From: a virus
IMG/VR virus record: IMGVR_UViG_3300050821_005436
Location: 1 to 64,000 of that record
Length of the DNA stretch: 64,000 bases
Reading direction: 5' to 3' (one strand)
The notes beneath the pieces are model-generated. The model did no database searches. It was not told the origin of the DNA and was given only the letters and a program-made list of their open reading frames with translations. Position numbers and translations under genes: made by a program. Every line of letters starts with the position of its first letter. The stretch's first letter is position 1. Positions 1-7,973 of this stretch are shown in pieces.

Positions 1-189
1 TTGCACGAAATGACTGATTATTTCTTCAAGTTCATGATGGACAACTTCAAGACCGAAATGTGCGTGATGGGTGCGAAGACTGCACTTGCAACGTATGATT
101 TGCCGGTCGATGTTTCGAGCCTCAAGAACTTCGATGAATTCTTCAAGCGTTTCAACAAGCAAATTACGGATGCCATCAATATGAAGTGA
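1..189 (+). CDS. C-terminal part of an unidentified phage protein
   Basis: This is an open frame of 62 codons running in from the left edge of the window and ending at TGA 187-189; the true start lies upstream. The visible part is rich in Phe, Lys and Asp and looks like a soluble helical C-terminus. I do not recognise it. A metallopeptidase/VWA gene lies about 1 kb downstream, and in bacteria such proteins are often encoded with a MoxR-type AAA ATPase. This fragment could be the tail of such an ATPase, but no ATPase motif is visible, so that is only context. Confidence 0.6.
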   Translation: MHEMTDYFFKFMMDNFKTEMCVMGAKTALATYDLPVDVSSLKNFDEFFKRFNKQITDAINMK

Positions 190-190
190 C

Positions 191-197
191 ATAAATA
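191..197 (+). promoter_or_regulatory. T4-late-type promoter motif (ATAAATA)
   Basis: ATAAATA lies just after the stop codon at 187-189. A T4-type start would fall near 203, giving a leader of about 57 bases before the ATG at 260. The run of G and C at 208-229 in that leader could form weak structure but has no clear hairpin with a T tract. Confidence 0.4.
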
Positions 198-259
198 GTA
201 GTAAGTTGGGCGGGGGAGAAATCCCCCGTTTTCACGTCTAAACTAATTGGAGATTTAAA

Positions 260-427
260 ATGGAAAACGCAATTGACTATTCGAATGATCCGTATGTTGT
301 GATGTTGGAAAACCGCATTGCTTATCTGATGCGACTCGTGGACCAACTTGGTGTCAATGAACCAGAAGTGTTCCAAAGTCCCGCTTTTCAAGCTTTTCAA
401 GAACAAGAGCGTTTGCAATACAACTAA
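260..427 (+). CDS. small hypothetical protein (55 aa)
   Basis: The frame opens with ATG 260 preceded by a good ribosome site (GGAG at 249-252) and ends at TAA 425-427. It encodes 55 residues, acidic at the N-terminus and Gln/Glu-rich at the C-terminus, with a predicted helix around residues 14-32. No signal peptide or membrane segment is visible and I do not recognise a family. It is the first of a run of five small genes whose spacing (1-2 bases between most of them) suggests one transcription unit. Confidence 0.6.
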   Translation: MENAIDYSNDPYVVMLENRIAYLMRLVDQLGVNEPEVFQSPAFQAFQEQERLQYN

Positions 428-428
428 A

Positions 429-521
429 ATGCGCGATCTATTAAAAAATGATTTATTGGGTATCTTGATTGTATTCGTATGTGTATTTGGTGTAGTAACA
501 GCAACTTTATTGAGTCGATAA
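429..521 (+). CDS. single-pass membrane peptide (30 aa)
   Basis: ATG 429 starts one base after the previous stop and the frame ends at TAA 519-521. The 30-residue product has a short charged N-terminus (about 8 residues) followed by roughly 18 hydrophobic residues (Leu, Ile, Val, Phe, Gly) and a terminal Ser-Arg. This is the shape of a one-pass membrane peptide with an N-in start. Function unknown. No clear Shine-Dalgarno is visible, so translation probably depends on coupling to the upstream gene. The shortness limits confidence. Confidence 0.45.
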   Translation: MRDLLKNDLLGILIVFVCVFGVVTATLLSR

Positions 522-522
522 A

Positions 523-702
523 ATGTCAAAACTATCTGTTGATGTAACTGAAATGGAAGTATTAAAAGCTGTTGCTGAATATCTGAACAAGAAATACAAC
601 GTCGAATTTACATCAGGTTCTTTGCGTCCATGTTATGATAAGGGTATCGGTTGCGCTGATATTACTGGATACCATTTCACTGGCTCTACTAAACAGGATT
701 AA
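523..702 (+). CDS. small hypothetical protein (59 aa)
   Basis: ATG 523 follows the preceding stop by one base; the frame ends at TAA 700-702. The 59-residue product has an N-terminal amphipathic helix, then a segment with two Cys residues (positions 37 and 44) and several Gly. I do not recognise it. The close packing with both neighbours supports that it is translated as part of the 260-1114 cluster. Confidence 0.5.
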   Translation: MSKLSVDVTEMEVLKAVAEYLNKKYNVEFTSGSLRPCYDKGIGCADITGYHFTGSTKQD

Positions 703-704
703 AA

Positions 705-887
705 ATGGTCTATACTAAAGATTCTGAAGGTTTTCCGAATGTTGGCAAGTATCATGCAATTCGGAATATCGAAGGTGGTCGCAAAGGCGAATGGATGGAA
801 GTGTTTGGTTCTTACATTTCATATCTTACTGATCCAGATTATGAAGTTATCAAATACGACAAACCAGGCGAAAAACTCCCTGACTAA
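705..887 (+). CDS. small hypothetical protein (60 aa)
   Basis: ATG 705 starts two bases after the stop of the previous gene and the frame ends at TAA 885-887. The product is 60 residues, with many Tyr, Gly and Asp and no membrane segment. The sequence reads like a small beta-rich domain. No family is recognised. A second frame of similar length overlaps it at 739-927, but that product is less protein-like and does not fit the tight spacing of the cluster. Confidence 0.5.
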   Translation: MVYTKDSEGFPNVGKYHAIRNIEGGRKGEWMEVFGSYISYLTDPDYEVIKYDKPGEKLPD

Positions 888-889
888 TT

Positions 890-1114
890 ATGGAAATCAA
901 TACACCTGTCACATTGTGGTATCGTAAAAATCAAGATAATGAATATGAATTCAATCATCTTGAAGATGGGCATGTCAATGCAATCGGAATAAAGTTAGGA
1001 ACTCTTTTTCCTGCACCGAAGCATGAAAACCATAAGAAAACTTGGTCGAAAGGTGTATGGATTTGCAAATTAGCTTACATGAAGATTACAGTTCCAACAG
1101 TAATAGAATTGTAA
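890..1114 (+). CDS. small hypothetical protein (74 aa)
   Basis: ATG 890 starts two bases after the stop at 885-887 and the frame ends at TAA 1112-1114. The 74-residue product contains two Trp-containing segments and a C-terminal beta-like stretch, and is soluble. No family is recognised. It is the last gene of the small cluster; the following 79 bases hold an inverted repeat and a promoter for the next gene. Confidence 0.5.
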   Translation: MEINTPVTLWYRKNQDNEYEFNHLEDGHVNAIGIKLGTLFPAPKHENHKKTWSKGVWICKLAYMKITVPTVIEL

Positions 1115-1132
1115 TGTTGTATTTTTACAACA
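1115..1132. repeat. perfect inverted repeat, 7-bp arms
   Basis: TGTTGTA (1115-1121) and TACAACA (1126-1132) are perfect complements around a TTTT loop, directly after the stop of the 890-1114 gene and about 27 bases before the -10 box of the next one. There is no T tract after it, so it is a weak terminator at best. It could instead be an operator. Confidence 0.4.
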
Positions 1133-1158
1133 AACGTGCATTAACCCAAATTTTGTAG

Positions 1159-1164
1159 TATAAT
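1159..1164 (+). promoter_or_regulatory. sigma70-type -10 box (TATAAT)
   Basis: A perfect TATAAT lies 30 bases before ATG 1194. The expected start near 1171 leaves a leader with AAGGA (1183-1187) at ribosome-site distance. No good -35 element sits 16-18 bases upstream, so it may need an activator or a phage factor. Confidence 0.45.
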
Positions 1165-1193
1165 TATCTTACTGAATACATTAAGGAACATAA

Positions 1194-2465
1194 ATGTCTA
1201 GCACAAAACAAGTCACGACCAATCTCACGTTTGACAAGGAACGCGATAAGAAAGCACTTGAAAAGCTTACTAATGCTCGCATCGCTTTGCTGCTTAAGCA
1301 ACCATTTTTCGGCAATCTTGCATTGCGTCTTGAACCTGTCAATTCTGACGAATGGCTTCCGACGCTCGCAACTGATGGTCGTAAGTTTTATTACAACAGC
1401 GAATTTGTTTTGAAGTTGTCAGACAAGGAACTGATTTTTGGTATTGCGCATGAAATTTTGCATTGCGCGTATGCACACGTCGGCTCTCTTGGTATGGCTC
1501 GTCAAGCAAATCGTGATAAGCAAATGTGGAATGTCGCACTCGATTTTTGCGTAAATGGCGACTTGGTCGATGCGCAAATCGGTGAAAAGATTACGACTGT
1601 CGAAATTTGCTATGACCGCAAGTATGTTGGTTGGACTGCGGAAGATGTGTATGATGATATCATGCAAAATCAGCAAAAGTTCAAGCAAATGAGCGCATTT
1701 GACGATCACCTTGACAATGATGGTGACGGCGACGAAGATGGCGATGGTGACGGTGATGGCGACAAGGATGGCAAGGGTCGTGGTCGTCCGACAGTCGGTG
1801 ATGTTGATAAGCTGCGCGATGAAATGCTTTCTGCTGTTATGCAAGCTGCGGCTGCTGCAGGTGCTGGTAAGACTCCTCTTGGTGTTCAGCGCTATCTTGA
1901 TCGTATCTTGAAGCCTGTTATTGATTGGCGCACTCTGGTTGAACAGCATATCCAAAGCCAAATCAAGTCTGACTTTACGTTTATGCGTCCGTCGCGTCGT
2001 TCGTTTAGCTGCGATGCAATTCTTCCTGGTTCGAATGTCGATACTATGGTTGAACTGCATGTTGCAATGGACATGTCTGGTTCTACTGCGCCTTACGCAA
2101 AAGACATGGTTTCGGAAGTGTTGAATATCGTTGATTCATATCAAGACTTCAAGCTCCATTTGTTCTGCTTCGATACTGCTGTCTATGATTATGTAACGAT
2201 TACGCCAGATAATATTGCTGACCTCGAAGAATATGAATTCCGTGGAGGTGGCGGTACTGACTTCGAATGCATCTTTGAACACTTGAAGGAACAAGACATT
2301 AACCCAAAGACTTTGGTTGTGTTCACTGACGGTTATCCTTGCGGTGGTTGGGGTGACGAAGATTATTGCGACACGATCTGGATCATTCACGGCAACGATG
2401 AAATCAAGGGTCCATTTGGTCAAACTTGCTCTTACGATGCTGCTGCAAAGGCTCAAGGAGCTTAA
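1194..2465 (+). CDS. metallopeptidase / VWA-like protein (DUF2201 type)
   Basis: The 423-residue protein has the layout of the DUF2201 family: an N-terminal zincin-like domain with an HEILH motif (His86, Glu87, His90), a very acidic Asp/Gly linker (about residues 170-195), and a C-terminal von Willebrand factor A-like domain with a DxSxS metal site (Asp293, Ser295, Ser297) and a later TDG motif. In bacteria such proteins usually pair with a MoxR-type AAA ATPase and may act in complex remodelling. Substrate here is unknown. A ribosome site (AAGGA) precedes the ATG. The gene reads visibly richer in G+C than the AT-rich genes that follow and ends in a strong terminator, so it forms its own unit. 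Confidence 0.8.
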   Translation: MSSTKQVTTNLTFDKERDKKALEKLTNARIALLLKQPFFGNLALRLEPVNSDEWLPTLATDGRKFYYNSEFVLKLSDKELIFGIAHEILHCAYAHVGSLGMARQANRDKQMWNVALDFCVNGDLVDAQIGEKITTVEICYDRKYVGWTAEDVYDDIMQNQQKFKQMSAFDDHLDNDGDGDEDGDGDGDGDKDGKGRGRPTVGDVDKLRDEMLSAVMQAAAAAGAGKTPLGVQRYLDRILKPVIDWRTLVEQHIQSQIKSDFTFMRPSRRSFSCDAILPGSNVDTMVELHVAMDMSGSTAPYAKDMVSEVLNIVDSYQDFKLHLFCFDTAVYDYVTITPDNIADLEEYEFRGGGGTDFECIFEHLKEQDINPKTLVVFTDGYPCGGWGDEDYCDTIWIIHGNDEIKGPFGQTCSYDAAAKAQGA

Positions 2466-2495
2466 TTAACAAAAACTAAGTAAGACTCAAAATTT

Positions 2496-2521
2496 AAAGC
2501 GCTCTCTGGAGCGCTTTTTTT
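2496..2521 (+). terminator. rho-independent terminator
   Basis: A nine-base-pair stem (AAAGCGCTC at 2496-2504 with GAGCGCTTT at 2509-2517) with a TCTG loop runs into seven T residues (2515-2521). It closes the unit containing the metallopeptidase/VWA gene. Confidence 0.9.
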
Positions 2522-2545
2522 CGGCTATACAAAACATAATAGCCA

Positions 2546-2552
2546 ATAAATA
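2546..2552 (+). promoter_or_regulatory. T4-late-type promoter, start codon at predicted +1
   Basis: ATAAATA (2546-2552) is followed by exactly five bases and then ATG 2558. There is no Shine-Dalgarno between the terminator at 2521 and the ATG. The preceding same-strand gene ends 92 bases upstream beyond a terminator, so translational coupling cannot explain initiation. A leaderless transcript is the simplest reading. Confidence 0.65.
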
Positions 2553-2557
2553 CTTAT

Positions 2558-3217
2558 ATGAAACTATTTGAACTAGACCAAGGCGCGCGACAAAGTGTGC
2601 CGTATCATGGCATGGAACGTATAATTGACGTCCTAGAATCTGAATGTGGAGATGCATTGCAGGCAGTAAAAAGTACTCACAGATTTATATACCGCGGCGT
2701 AAAGGTAGGTGGTTCAAATGTAGGGACATTTTGGAAACCAAGACATTTGCAAGGTAGCGCACCAACTATCTTTAAATCATCATCTAGAGAAAATAGAAAG
2801 CCAATGGATACTCCAGGGCAAATTCAAAATATGATTGATGGTGCTCTAGAAGCAACCGGGTTTAAAGCACTGCGAAGTAATTCAATATTTTGTTCTGGTT
2901 ACAAAGCTGCTGCAATTAATTATGGTGTGCCGTATATTATTTTTCCCCTGAATGGATTCGACTTTACTTGGTCAAGAAGATATGCTGATTTATTTTCTGA
3001 CGTTATCGATAATCTAACAGTAAATGATGAAGCTAGAGAAAAATTCTTCGATCAATTCGAATATGATCCAGGCGAATGGATCTTCGATATTGCAAAATAT
3101 AATAACAGTGGTTTAGAAAATGCTATCAATTCTAATCATGAAATTATGATTAGAGGCGAATATTACGCAATACATCATCAATTCGAACCTGTCTTAAAAA
3201 GCTATTTGATGTATTAA
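2558..3217 (+). CDS. ADP-ribosyltransferase-like protein, paralogue 1
   Basis: The 219-residue protein is one of six paralogues in this window. All begin with an MK-hydrophobic-x-E-hydrophobic segment. They share YRG (Arg46 here), an R-E-N-R box (77-80), GF-x-A-L-RSNSIF (101-111), a hydrophobic IFP-x-NG-F-x-x-TWS strand (128-139) and E-I-M-x-x-G-x-YYA near the C-terminus (Glu195). The order Arg, Ser-x-Ser, Glu matches the R-S-E signature of arginine-type ADP-ribosyltransferases such as T4 Alt and Mod. This is inference from motif order; the first Glu of the usual ExE pair is absent. The start is fixed by the paralogues. It stands alone between a terminator and the tailspike genes. Confidence 0.6.
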   Translation: MKLFELDQGARQSVPYHGMERIIDVLESECGDALQAVKSTHRFIYRGVKVGGSNVGTFWKPRHLQGSAPTIFKSSSRENRKPMDTPGQIQNMIDGALEATGFKALRSNSIFCSGYKAAAINYGVPYIIFPLNGFDFTWSRRYADLFSDVIDNLTVNDEAREKFFDQFEYDPGEWIFDIAKYNNSGLENAINSNHEIMIRGEYYAIHHQFEPVLKSYLMY

Positions 3218-3235
3218 ATTTTGTCCATTTTGTTA

Positions 3236-3242
3236 ATAAATA
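3236..3242 (+). promoter_or_regulatory. T4-late-type promoter (ATAAATA)
   Basis: The motif precedes the first tailspike gene. Six bases after it an ATG (3249) opens a five-codon mini-frame whose TGA overlaps the tailspike start codon (ATGA at 3263-3266). A transcript from here would have a leader of about 15 bases with a weak GGA ribosome site at 3251-3253. Confidence 0.55.
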
Positions 3243-3248
3243 CATAAT

Positions 3249-3266
3249 ATGGAATTGACAAAATGA
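3249..3266 (+). other. possible five-codon leader frame coupled to the tailspike gene
   Basis: ATG 3249, four sense codons (Glu, Leu, Thr, Lys) and TGA 3264-3266 end in the ATGA that also starts the tailspike gene. Its ATG lies six bases after TAAATA. If read from a leaderless transcript, reinitiation could feed the tailspike. It may also be chance, because GGA within it can act as a plain ribosome site. Confidence 0.25.
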
Positions 3267-5143
3267 CCCAACAAATAATCAATATAGGTTCAACCCCAAA
3301 CGACGGAACGGGTGATAATCTTCGTTCTGGCATGACTAAGGTGAATGCAAACTTCACTGATCTTTACAATGAGAATGTTACTCTAGCGGGAAGTACTGGA
3401 TCTAATCTTGTGGGATTCCTGCAGGCTGGGACTGGTGGTGTCTTAAGAACAGTTCAATCCAAGCTTCAAGATATAGTAAATGTTAAAGATTTCAATGCGA
3501 AAGGAGATGGAGTAACGAATGACTCTACAGCAATTCAAGCTGCTATTGATGCAGTATATGCAACGGGTGGCGGATTTGTTCAATTAACTGCGCATACATA
3601 TAGAGCAGCAGGTTTAATATTGCGAAGTGGTGTTGTATTATGTGGGGTAGGCAGAGACGCTACGATCATTATGGCACCGGACGGTTGGAATAGCACTTCA
3701 ATCATAGACACATACAATTTCGATTTCTATAAATTTACAACAGGAAATCCTACTGACGCAAATACTCCAAATGCATGTGGATTAGTAAATCTCATCTTGG
3801 ATGGCAATAATTATAATTTTGCAGGAACTCCTTCAGTAACATCTGGATATGTTGCTCGTATCGCTGCATTACGCCCCATTATCGACAATGTTACTGTTCG
3901 TGGTGCGCCTGGTGCAGGGCTACACACATCCTTAGGATCAATAACTCGCCTAACTACCGATTGGTGGCGCAATGCCGCTGCTGTTGCTAATGGCTATATA
4001 AACAACTTGAGCATATATGGTTGTGGAAATGATGGTTGGGTTCATGATGGTCCAGGTGATTTATTTCTTACTGGTATCATCGCTGGTTCTAGCGGTTGGC
4101 CAGATACTGCTGCATATGCTGGTAGCTTTCCCTCATTTCTAGAACCTGGAAGACGCGTCTCTAACATAACTATTAATACTGCATGTGAAATTGGCAAACT
4201 ACACACATTCGGTTGTCGTCAAGGATTTGGTATCATAATCGGACGGGCATCGTACGGTAGCGGAACTATTCGTATTAAATGGGATGAAATTATTGCTGAA
4301 TCTTGCAATAGCGGTATGTGGGCTCGTAACGGTGCTTACTATCAAGGAAGTATCCTGGATTTACATAATAATTTTGGAGTTAATGGAACTGCTGTAGGTA
4401 ATGAATATTTCCGAGATGACGGTACTGTATTACAAGGTCATATCGATCAAGTTCAATGTGATTTGGGATCAAATAATGCAGGACAAAATATCATTGTTTT
4501 GGCAGGACAATTTAAGTCTATCGGCAAGTTGATGGTTGATGGGCGTTATTTTCCATCTCAGGCACTTGTTATGGATGGTACGCAAAACCGAGTATTAGAT
4601 GGGGATATTGCTCGTATGGGTCCACAGGGCGGTAAGACAGGAATCCTGTCTGCAATCCATATTCTATCTACAGCAGCAAACTGGACAATTCGCTGCAAGG
4701 TTCGTGATAGCGATATTATTGCAACAATTGATGCAAATGCTGGCGTCGTAGGAACTCCAGAAGACTCGCATATTGTAGGTGCATTCCTTAATAGCACTAC
4801 TGATTTCGTTGGATTCAGTGCTATGACGACGCCGCAGCGAAAAAATATCATGCTACATAACTTATCAGGGGACAAGCGTTCTCGTGGATATAGTTTTGCA
4901 TCCACCACAATATCAGCTACGGTGACAACATTGCAAACTATTAATATCCCGATTACAGCGCTATTCGCTCCCAATGCAGATGAAATTACATTGTCAATGA
5001 TGTATGTGTCAGGAGGCCAGCCCACTTTGAATATCCCGCCGATGTTTAACGGATCCAACCAGACAGCATCGCAGATTCAGACTTATTTGCAATTTGCTGC
5101 AACTAATAGCGGCGTTGTCAAATTAGTAGTCAATGTTCCTTAA
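3263..5143 (+). CDS. tailspike / tail fibre with pectate-lyase-like beta-helix
   Basis: The 626-residue protein starts with a short virion-attachment module (residues 1-36: Q-I-I-N-I-G, N-D-G-T-G-D, V-N-A-N-F-T-D-L-Y) found again in the next gene. A segment ending in SKLQD leads into V-K-D-F-N-A-K-GDGVTND-x-x-AIQAAIDA (about 73-93), the classic entry of a pectate_lyase_3 right-handed beta-helix as in polysaccharide-degrading tailspikes. The remainder is Gly/Asn-rich helix rungs and a C-terminal trimerisation-like region. Probably binds or degrades a surface glycan; the catalytic residues cannot be read off. Its stop codon TAA is the first half of the promoter motif of the next gene. Confidence 0.8.
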   Translation: MTQQIINIGSTPNDGTGDNLRSGMTKVNANFTDLYNENVTLAGSTGSNLVGFLQAGTGGVLRTVQSKLQDIVNVKDFNAKGDGVTNDSTAIQAAIDAVYATGGGFVQLTAHTYRAAGLILRSGVVLCGVGRDATIIMAPDGWNSTSIIDTYNFDFYKFTTGNPTDANTPNACGLVNLILDGNNYNFAGTPSVTSGYVARIAALRPIIDNVTVRGAPGAGLHTSLGSITRLTTDWWRNAAAVANGYINNLSIYGCGNDGWVHDGPGDLFLTGIIAGSSGWPDTAAYAGSFPSFLEPGRRVSNITINTACEIGKLHTFGCRQGFGIIIGRASYGSGTIRIKWDEIIAESCNSGMWARNGAYYQGSILDLHNNFGVNGTAVGNEYFRDDGTVLQGHIDQVQCDLGSNNAGQNIIVLAGQFKSIGKLMVDGRYFPSQALVMDGTQNRVLDGDIARMGPQGGKTGILSAIHILSTAANWTIRCKVRDSDIIATIDANAGVVGTPEDSHIVGAFLNSTTDFVGFSAMTTPQRKNIMLHNLSGDKRSRGYSFASTTISATVTTLQTINIPITALFAPNADEITLSMMYVSGGQPTLNIPPMFNGSNQTASQIQTYLQFAATNSGVVKLVVNVP

Positions 5144-5146
5144 ATA
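5140..5146 (+). promoter_or_regulatory. T4-late-type promoter (TTAAATA) overlapping a stop codon
   Basis: TAAATA 5141-5146 includes the TAA stop (5141-5143) of the preceding tailspike gene. The predicted start near 5152 gives a leader of about 16 bases with AGG (5155-5157) before ATG 5168. Confidence 0.5.
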
Positions 5147-5167
5147 TATAATATAGGTATCCATAGT

Positions 5168-7663
5168 ATGGCACAACAAATAATCAATGTTGGAGCAAAT
5201 TCCAACGACGGGACTGGTGATAAGTTACGATATAGTATGCAAAAAGTAAATGCAAACTTTACAGATTTGTATTCTACTTCCTACGCATCAAATGTTTTAA
5301 ACACTTTCAATACTAGAAGTGGAGCAGTAACGTTGCTTTCAGCAGATGTTACTGGGGCACTGGGTTATACACCATATAGTTCAACAGGTGGCCTCGTTTC
5401 TGGTGCAGTTAATATAGGATCTACTGCTGCATCCACATCTACTACGACTGGTGCATTAATTGTGGCTGGTGGTGTTGGTGTTGGTGGAGCGATTAATAGC
5501 GGATCAATTTCAGCTGGTTCATTAACAGTAAATGGTACATTATTGTCATCTGGTTCAGGATCATCTTTAGTTGGATATATTCAAGGTGGTACCAATAGTG
5601 TCACTAGATCACTAACATCTAAATTACAAGATGAAGTTAGCGCAAAAGATTTTGGTGCGGTGGGTAACGGCGTAACTGACGACACAGCAGCAATCCAAGC
5701 TTGGGCAACGTATGTAGTTGCAAATCAAAAACGAGGATATTTGCCAGAAGGTACGTATATATTGTCGTCCGCTATTAGCATTCCGCAGGGAGGTAATTAT
5801 TCGTTTATAGGTGCTGGTCGTGCATCTAGTATTTTAAGACAAACTGTAAATAATTTACCAATATTTGATATGGGTGCAACTGGTTCTGCATCATGCGTTT
5901 TCATTGAAATTGCTGAAATTTGGTTTGATTATTCTGTGACTCCGGTTGTGGGAGCATATGCTATTAGCATGCATGCTAGTTATTTTTTAAATTCATTTCA
6001 CCATCTGAGAATGACTGGTTACTATTGTTTTAAAGTAGATTCTGGTCAGCCGGCTCCCCAAAATACCGTATTCAATGAAATCGATATGTTGAATTCATGT
6101 ACAGGCGGCATGATGGATTGGTCTGGAACTAGTAGCGCTGGTCCCAATAATGTTATCGGGCGTATGCAATTAGGTTGTGGGAATGCAGTAGGTCCCATAT
6201 TTAATAATATCAAAGGCGTCAATTTCGTAATCGATTGTTTAGAATTTCTGTCAGTAACTAATGCAACACTAATTGCACTACAAGCTGGCACAAATGTATC
6301 GATTAATTCTATAAAAATGGAATTTTTCACCTTCAATACTAGTGGCAATTTATTCAATTTTAATACAAATTGTAATGTGAAGTTGGGGCAATTTCATTGT
6401 TACGGAACCACTTCCATTTTTAATCCTGCTAGCGGTAGCTTCAACATTTTCAAAACTGATACAGGGGGAAATACTGGATCATTACATATAGATTTATTAG
6501 AACTAACAGCTAATACCGTCGGCAGCAATGTATATGCAATTGAAGCATTAAACGGATCTGTACAAATTAATTCTTATATTACTGATGGGAATGCCAATTG
6601 GAATCTATCGAGCACTAGCTCAGCTACAGCAGATGTATTGAATGTTGTTACTTATAACAATGATCACATTAGTGCAAACAAAGGAGATTCTGACTATACT
6701 GTTACTCTCGGAGATCCAAACATTATCAGTTTTGAGACTGCATTAACAGCGCCGAGAACCGTGAATCTTCCAGCTAATGCAAATAATTTGTTTAATGGAT
6801 TACGATATACTGTTAGGAGCAATGGGGCAATAAATGGGGCAAATACTATTACAATTGCTTGCAATGCTGTAACTAAATTTACATTAACTACTGATTTGTC
6901 TGCCGTCGATTTAATATGGCGGCGTGCAGGATCTGCACAAGCTGGTTGGATTATCGAACGGGCTTATGGATTGTCTGGCGGTATTAGTGGAACAGCAGGT
7001 GGCGATCTTGCAGGTTCTTATCCAAATCCAACAGTCTCTCAGGCGACTGGATTGAATTTATTTTTAGAATCAGCGAATACAGTCTCTCAATACAATGCCG
7101 CTAATGCACAAAATTATAGAATTTACAATTTTAGAAATTCGGTAAATGATTTTGAACGTGGCGGTGTTTCTTGGCAATCAAACACATTAAGGGTTTTTAC
7201 TGAACAAGGTGGTACTGGTGTAACTAGAAATATCGGATTCTATGTAAATGGCTCATTTAGATGGCAAATAGGACAAACCCAGTTATATCCTCAGGTTGAT
7301 GCAACTTATGATTTTGGTCAATCGTCTCAATCAGTCAGAAATGTGTATTCATCAGGAATAGATGTAAATAAGGGCACTAACGTTGCTGTTCCTACTACGG
7401 GCACTACAGTTACGGTAGCACAAACAACAAATTGCCAAATTTGTCAGCCAGCTGGATCATTGGCTGCATTAACGATTCAGTTTCCGACACCATTGGCAGA
7501 CGGACACACATTTGAATTAAGTATTACTAATTCAATTACAACCTTAACTCTAACTCCGAATGCAGGTGCATCAATAGTTGGGACATTTAGCGCAGTTACT
7601 ACGTATCTAGCAACAAAATATAGGTATGTTGCTTCTACGACGACGTGGTATGAAATTGCATAA
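5168..7663 (+). CDS. second tailspike / tail fibre, beta-helix type
   Basis: This 831-residue protein repeats the N-terminal attachment module of the preceding gene, then adds low-complexity fibre segments (Gly/Ser/Thr-rich, about 60-130). A second SKLQD leads into V-S-A-K-D-F-G-A-V-GNGVTDDTAAIQAW, the start of a pectate-lyase-type beta-helix near residue 155. After the helix comes the common fibre motif G-G-D-L-A-G-S-Y-P-N-P-T-V (about 615-627). The last 70 or so residues (FPTP-x-x-DG-x-x-FEL ... WYEIA) form a small end domain shared with the fibre at 23387-24166. The domain swap suggests recombination among receptor-binding proteins. Likely surface-glycan binding; enzymatic activity not shown. 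Confidence 0.8.
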   Translation: MAQQIINVGANSNDGTGDKLRYSMQKVNANFTDLYSTSYASNVLNTFNTRSGAVTLLSADVTGALGYTPYSSTGGLVSGAVNIGSTAASTSTTTGALIVAGGVGVGGAINSGSISAGSLTVNGTLLSSGSGSSLVGYIQGGTNSVTRSLTSKLQDEVSAKDFGAVGNGVTDDTAAIQAWATYVVANQKRGYLPEGTYILSSAISIPQGGNYSFIGAGRASSILRQTVNNLPIFDMGATGSASCVFIEIAEIWFDYSVTPVVGAYAISMHASYFLNSFHHLRMTGYYCFKVDSGQPAPQNTVFNEIDMLNSCTGGMMDWSGTSSAGPNNVIGRMQLGCGNAVGPIFNNIKGVNFVIDCLEFLSVTNATLIALQAGTNVSINSIKMEFFTFNTSGNLFNFNTNCNVKLGQFHCYGTTSIFNPASGSFNIFKTDTGGNTGSLHIDLLELTANTVGSNVYAIEALNGSVQINSYITDGNANWNLSSTSSATADVLNVVTYNNDHISANKGDSDYTVTLGDPNIISFETALTAPRTVNLPANANNLFNGLRYTVRSNGAINGANTITIACNAVTKFTLTTDLSAVDLIWRRAGSAQAGWIIERAYGLSGGISGTAGGDLAGSYPNPTVSQATGLNLFLESANTVSQYNAANAQNYRIYNFRNSVNDFERGGVSWQSNTLRVFTEQGGTGVTRNIGFYVNGSFRWQIGQTQLYPQVDATYDFGQSSQSVRNVYSSGIDVNKGTNVAVPTTGTTVTVAQTTNCQICQPAGSLAALTIQFPTPLADGHTFELSITNSITTLTLTPNAGASIVGTFSAVTTYLATKYRYVASTTTWYEIA

Positions 7664-7679
7664 TTAAACCACGTTTTTT
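7643..7679 (+). terminator. probable rho-independent terminator
   Basis: ACGTGGT (7643-7649, inside the 3' end of the tailspike gene) pairs with ACCACGT (7668-7674) and is followed by T residues to 7679. An inner AATT/AATT pairing (7654-7657 with 7662-7665) can extend the hairpin. The outer loop is long, so strength is uncertain. Confidence 0.5.
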
Positions 7680-7700
7680 CTCATGCCACATCTCTATTAG

Positions 7701-7707
7701 TTAAATA
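7701..7707 (+). promoter_or_regulatory. T4-late-type promoter (TTAAATA)
   Basis: The motif lies downstream of the tailspike terminator. A start near 7713 gives a leader carrying GGAG (7725-7728) at a usable distance before ATG 7739. It would drive the run of genes from 7739 onward. Confidence 0.55.
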
Positions 7708-7738
7708 TCTGTATATAACTCAATGGAGATGTAGCAAC

Positions 7739-7972
7739 ATGTCAGATGTAACCCAACAACCAGCACCAGAATTAGGCGTCCAGGATCTTCAAGTTGTTTT
7801 GCAAGTAATTGAACTTGCAAGCACACGTGGAGCATTTAAGGGTGGCGAATTAAGTGCTGTCGGTCAAATTTTTGATAAGATCAACAATTTTGTAACAGCA
7901 TTCACCAAACAAGCAGAAGAAGCCGCTGCAAATGAAGCACAACAAGAAGCAGCACCTGCTGCAGGAGAATAA
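7739..7972 (+). CDS. conserved small acidic phage protein (77 aa)
   Basis: The 77-residue protein has a Pro/Gln-rich start, a central block D-L-Q-V-V-L-Q-V-I-E-L-A-S-T-RGAF-K-x-x-E-L-S-x-V-G (about 16-44), and a Glu/Ala/Gln-rich tail. I associate this block with a small conserved protein of aquatic T4-like phages encoded next to the following two genes; its function is not known to me. GGAG precedes the ATG. The next gene starts one base after its stop, so the two are co-translated. Confidence 0.65.
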   Translation: MSDVTQQPAPELGVQDLQVVLQVIELASTRGAFKGGELSAVGQIFDKINNFVTAFTKQAEEAAANEAQQEAAPAAGE

Positions 7973-7973
7973 T

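Noticed and set aside
176-529. A 117-codon minus-strand frame across the small-gene cluster
   Set aside because: It conflicts with three tightly packed plus-strand genes, one with a good ribosome site.
1716-1790. Asp-Gly repeat in the VWA protein read as EF-hand calcium sites
   Set aside because: The spacing lacks the flanking helices and the 12-residue loop pattern of EF hands; it looks like an acidic linker.
1419-2060. A 213-codon minus-strand frame opposite the metallopeptidase/VWA gene
   Set aside because: Its product is low in protein-like order and the opposite frame has clear HEILH and DxSxS motifs; this is a codon-bias shadow.
7932-7973. Upstream in-frame ATG for the 7974-8639 gene
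   Set aside because: It lies inside the preceding gene and adds a low-complexity extension; ATG 7974 has GGAG and a one-base gap.
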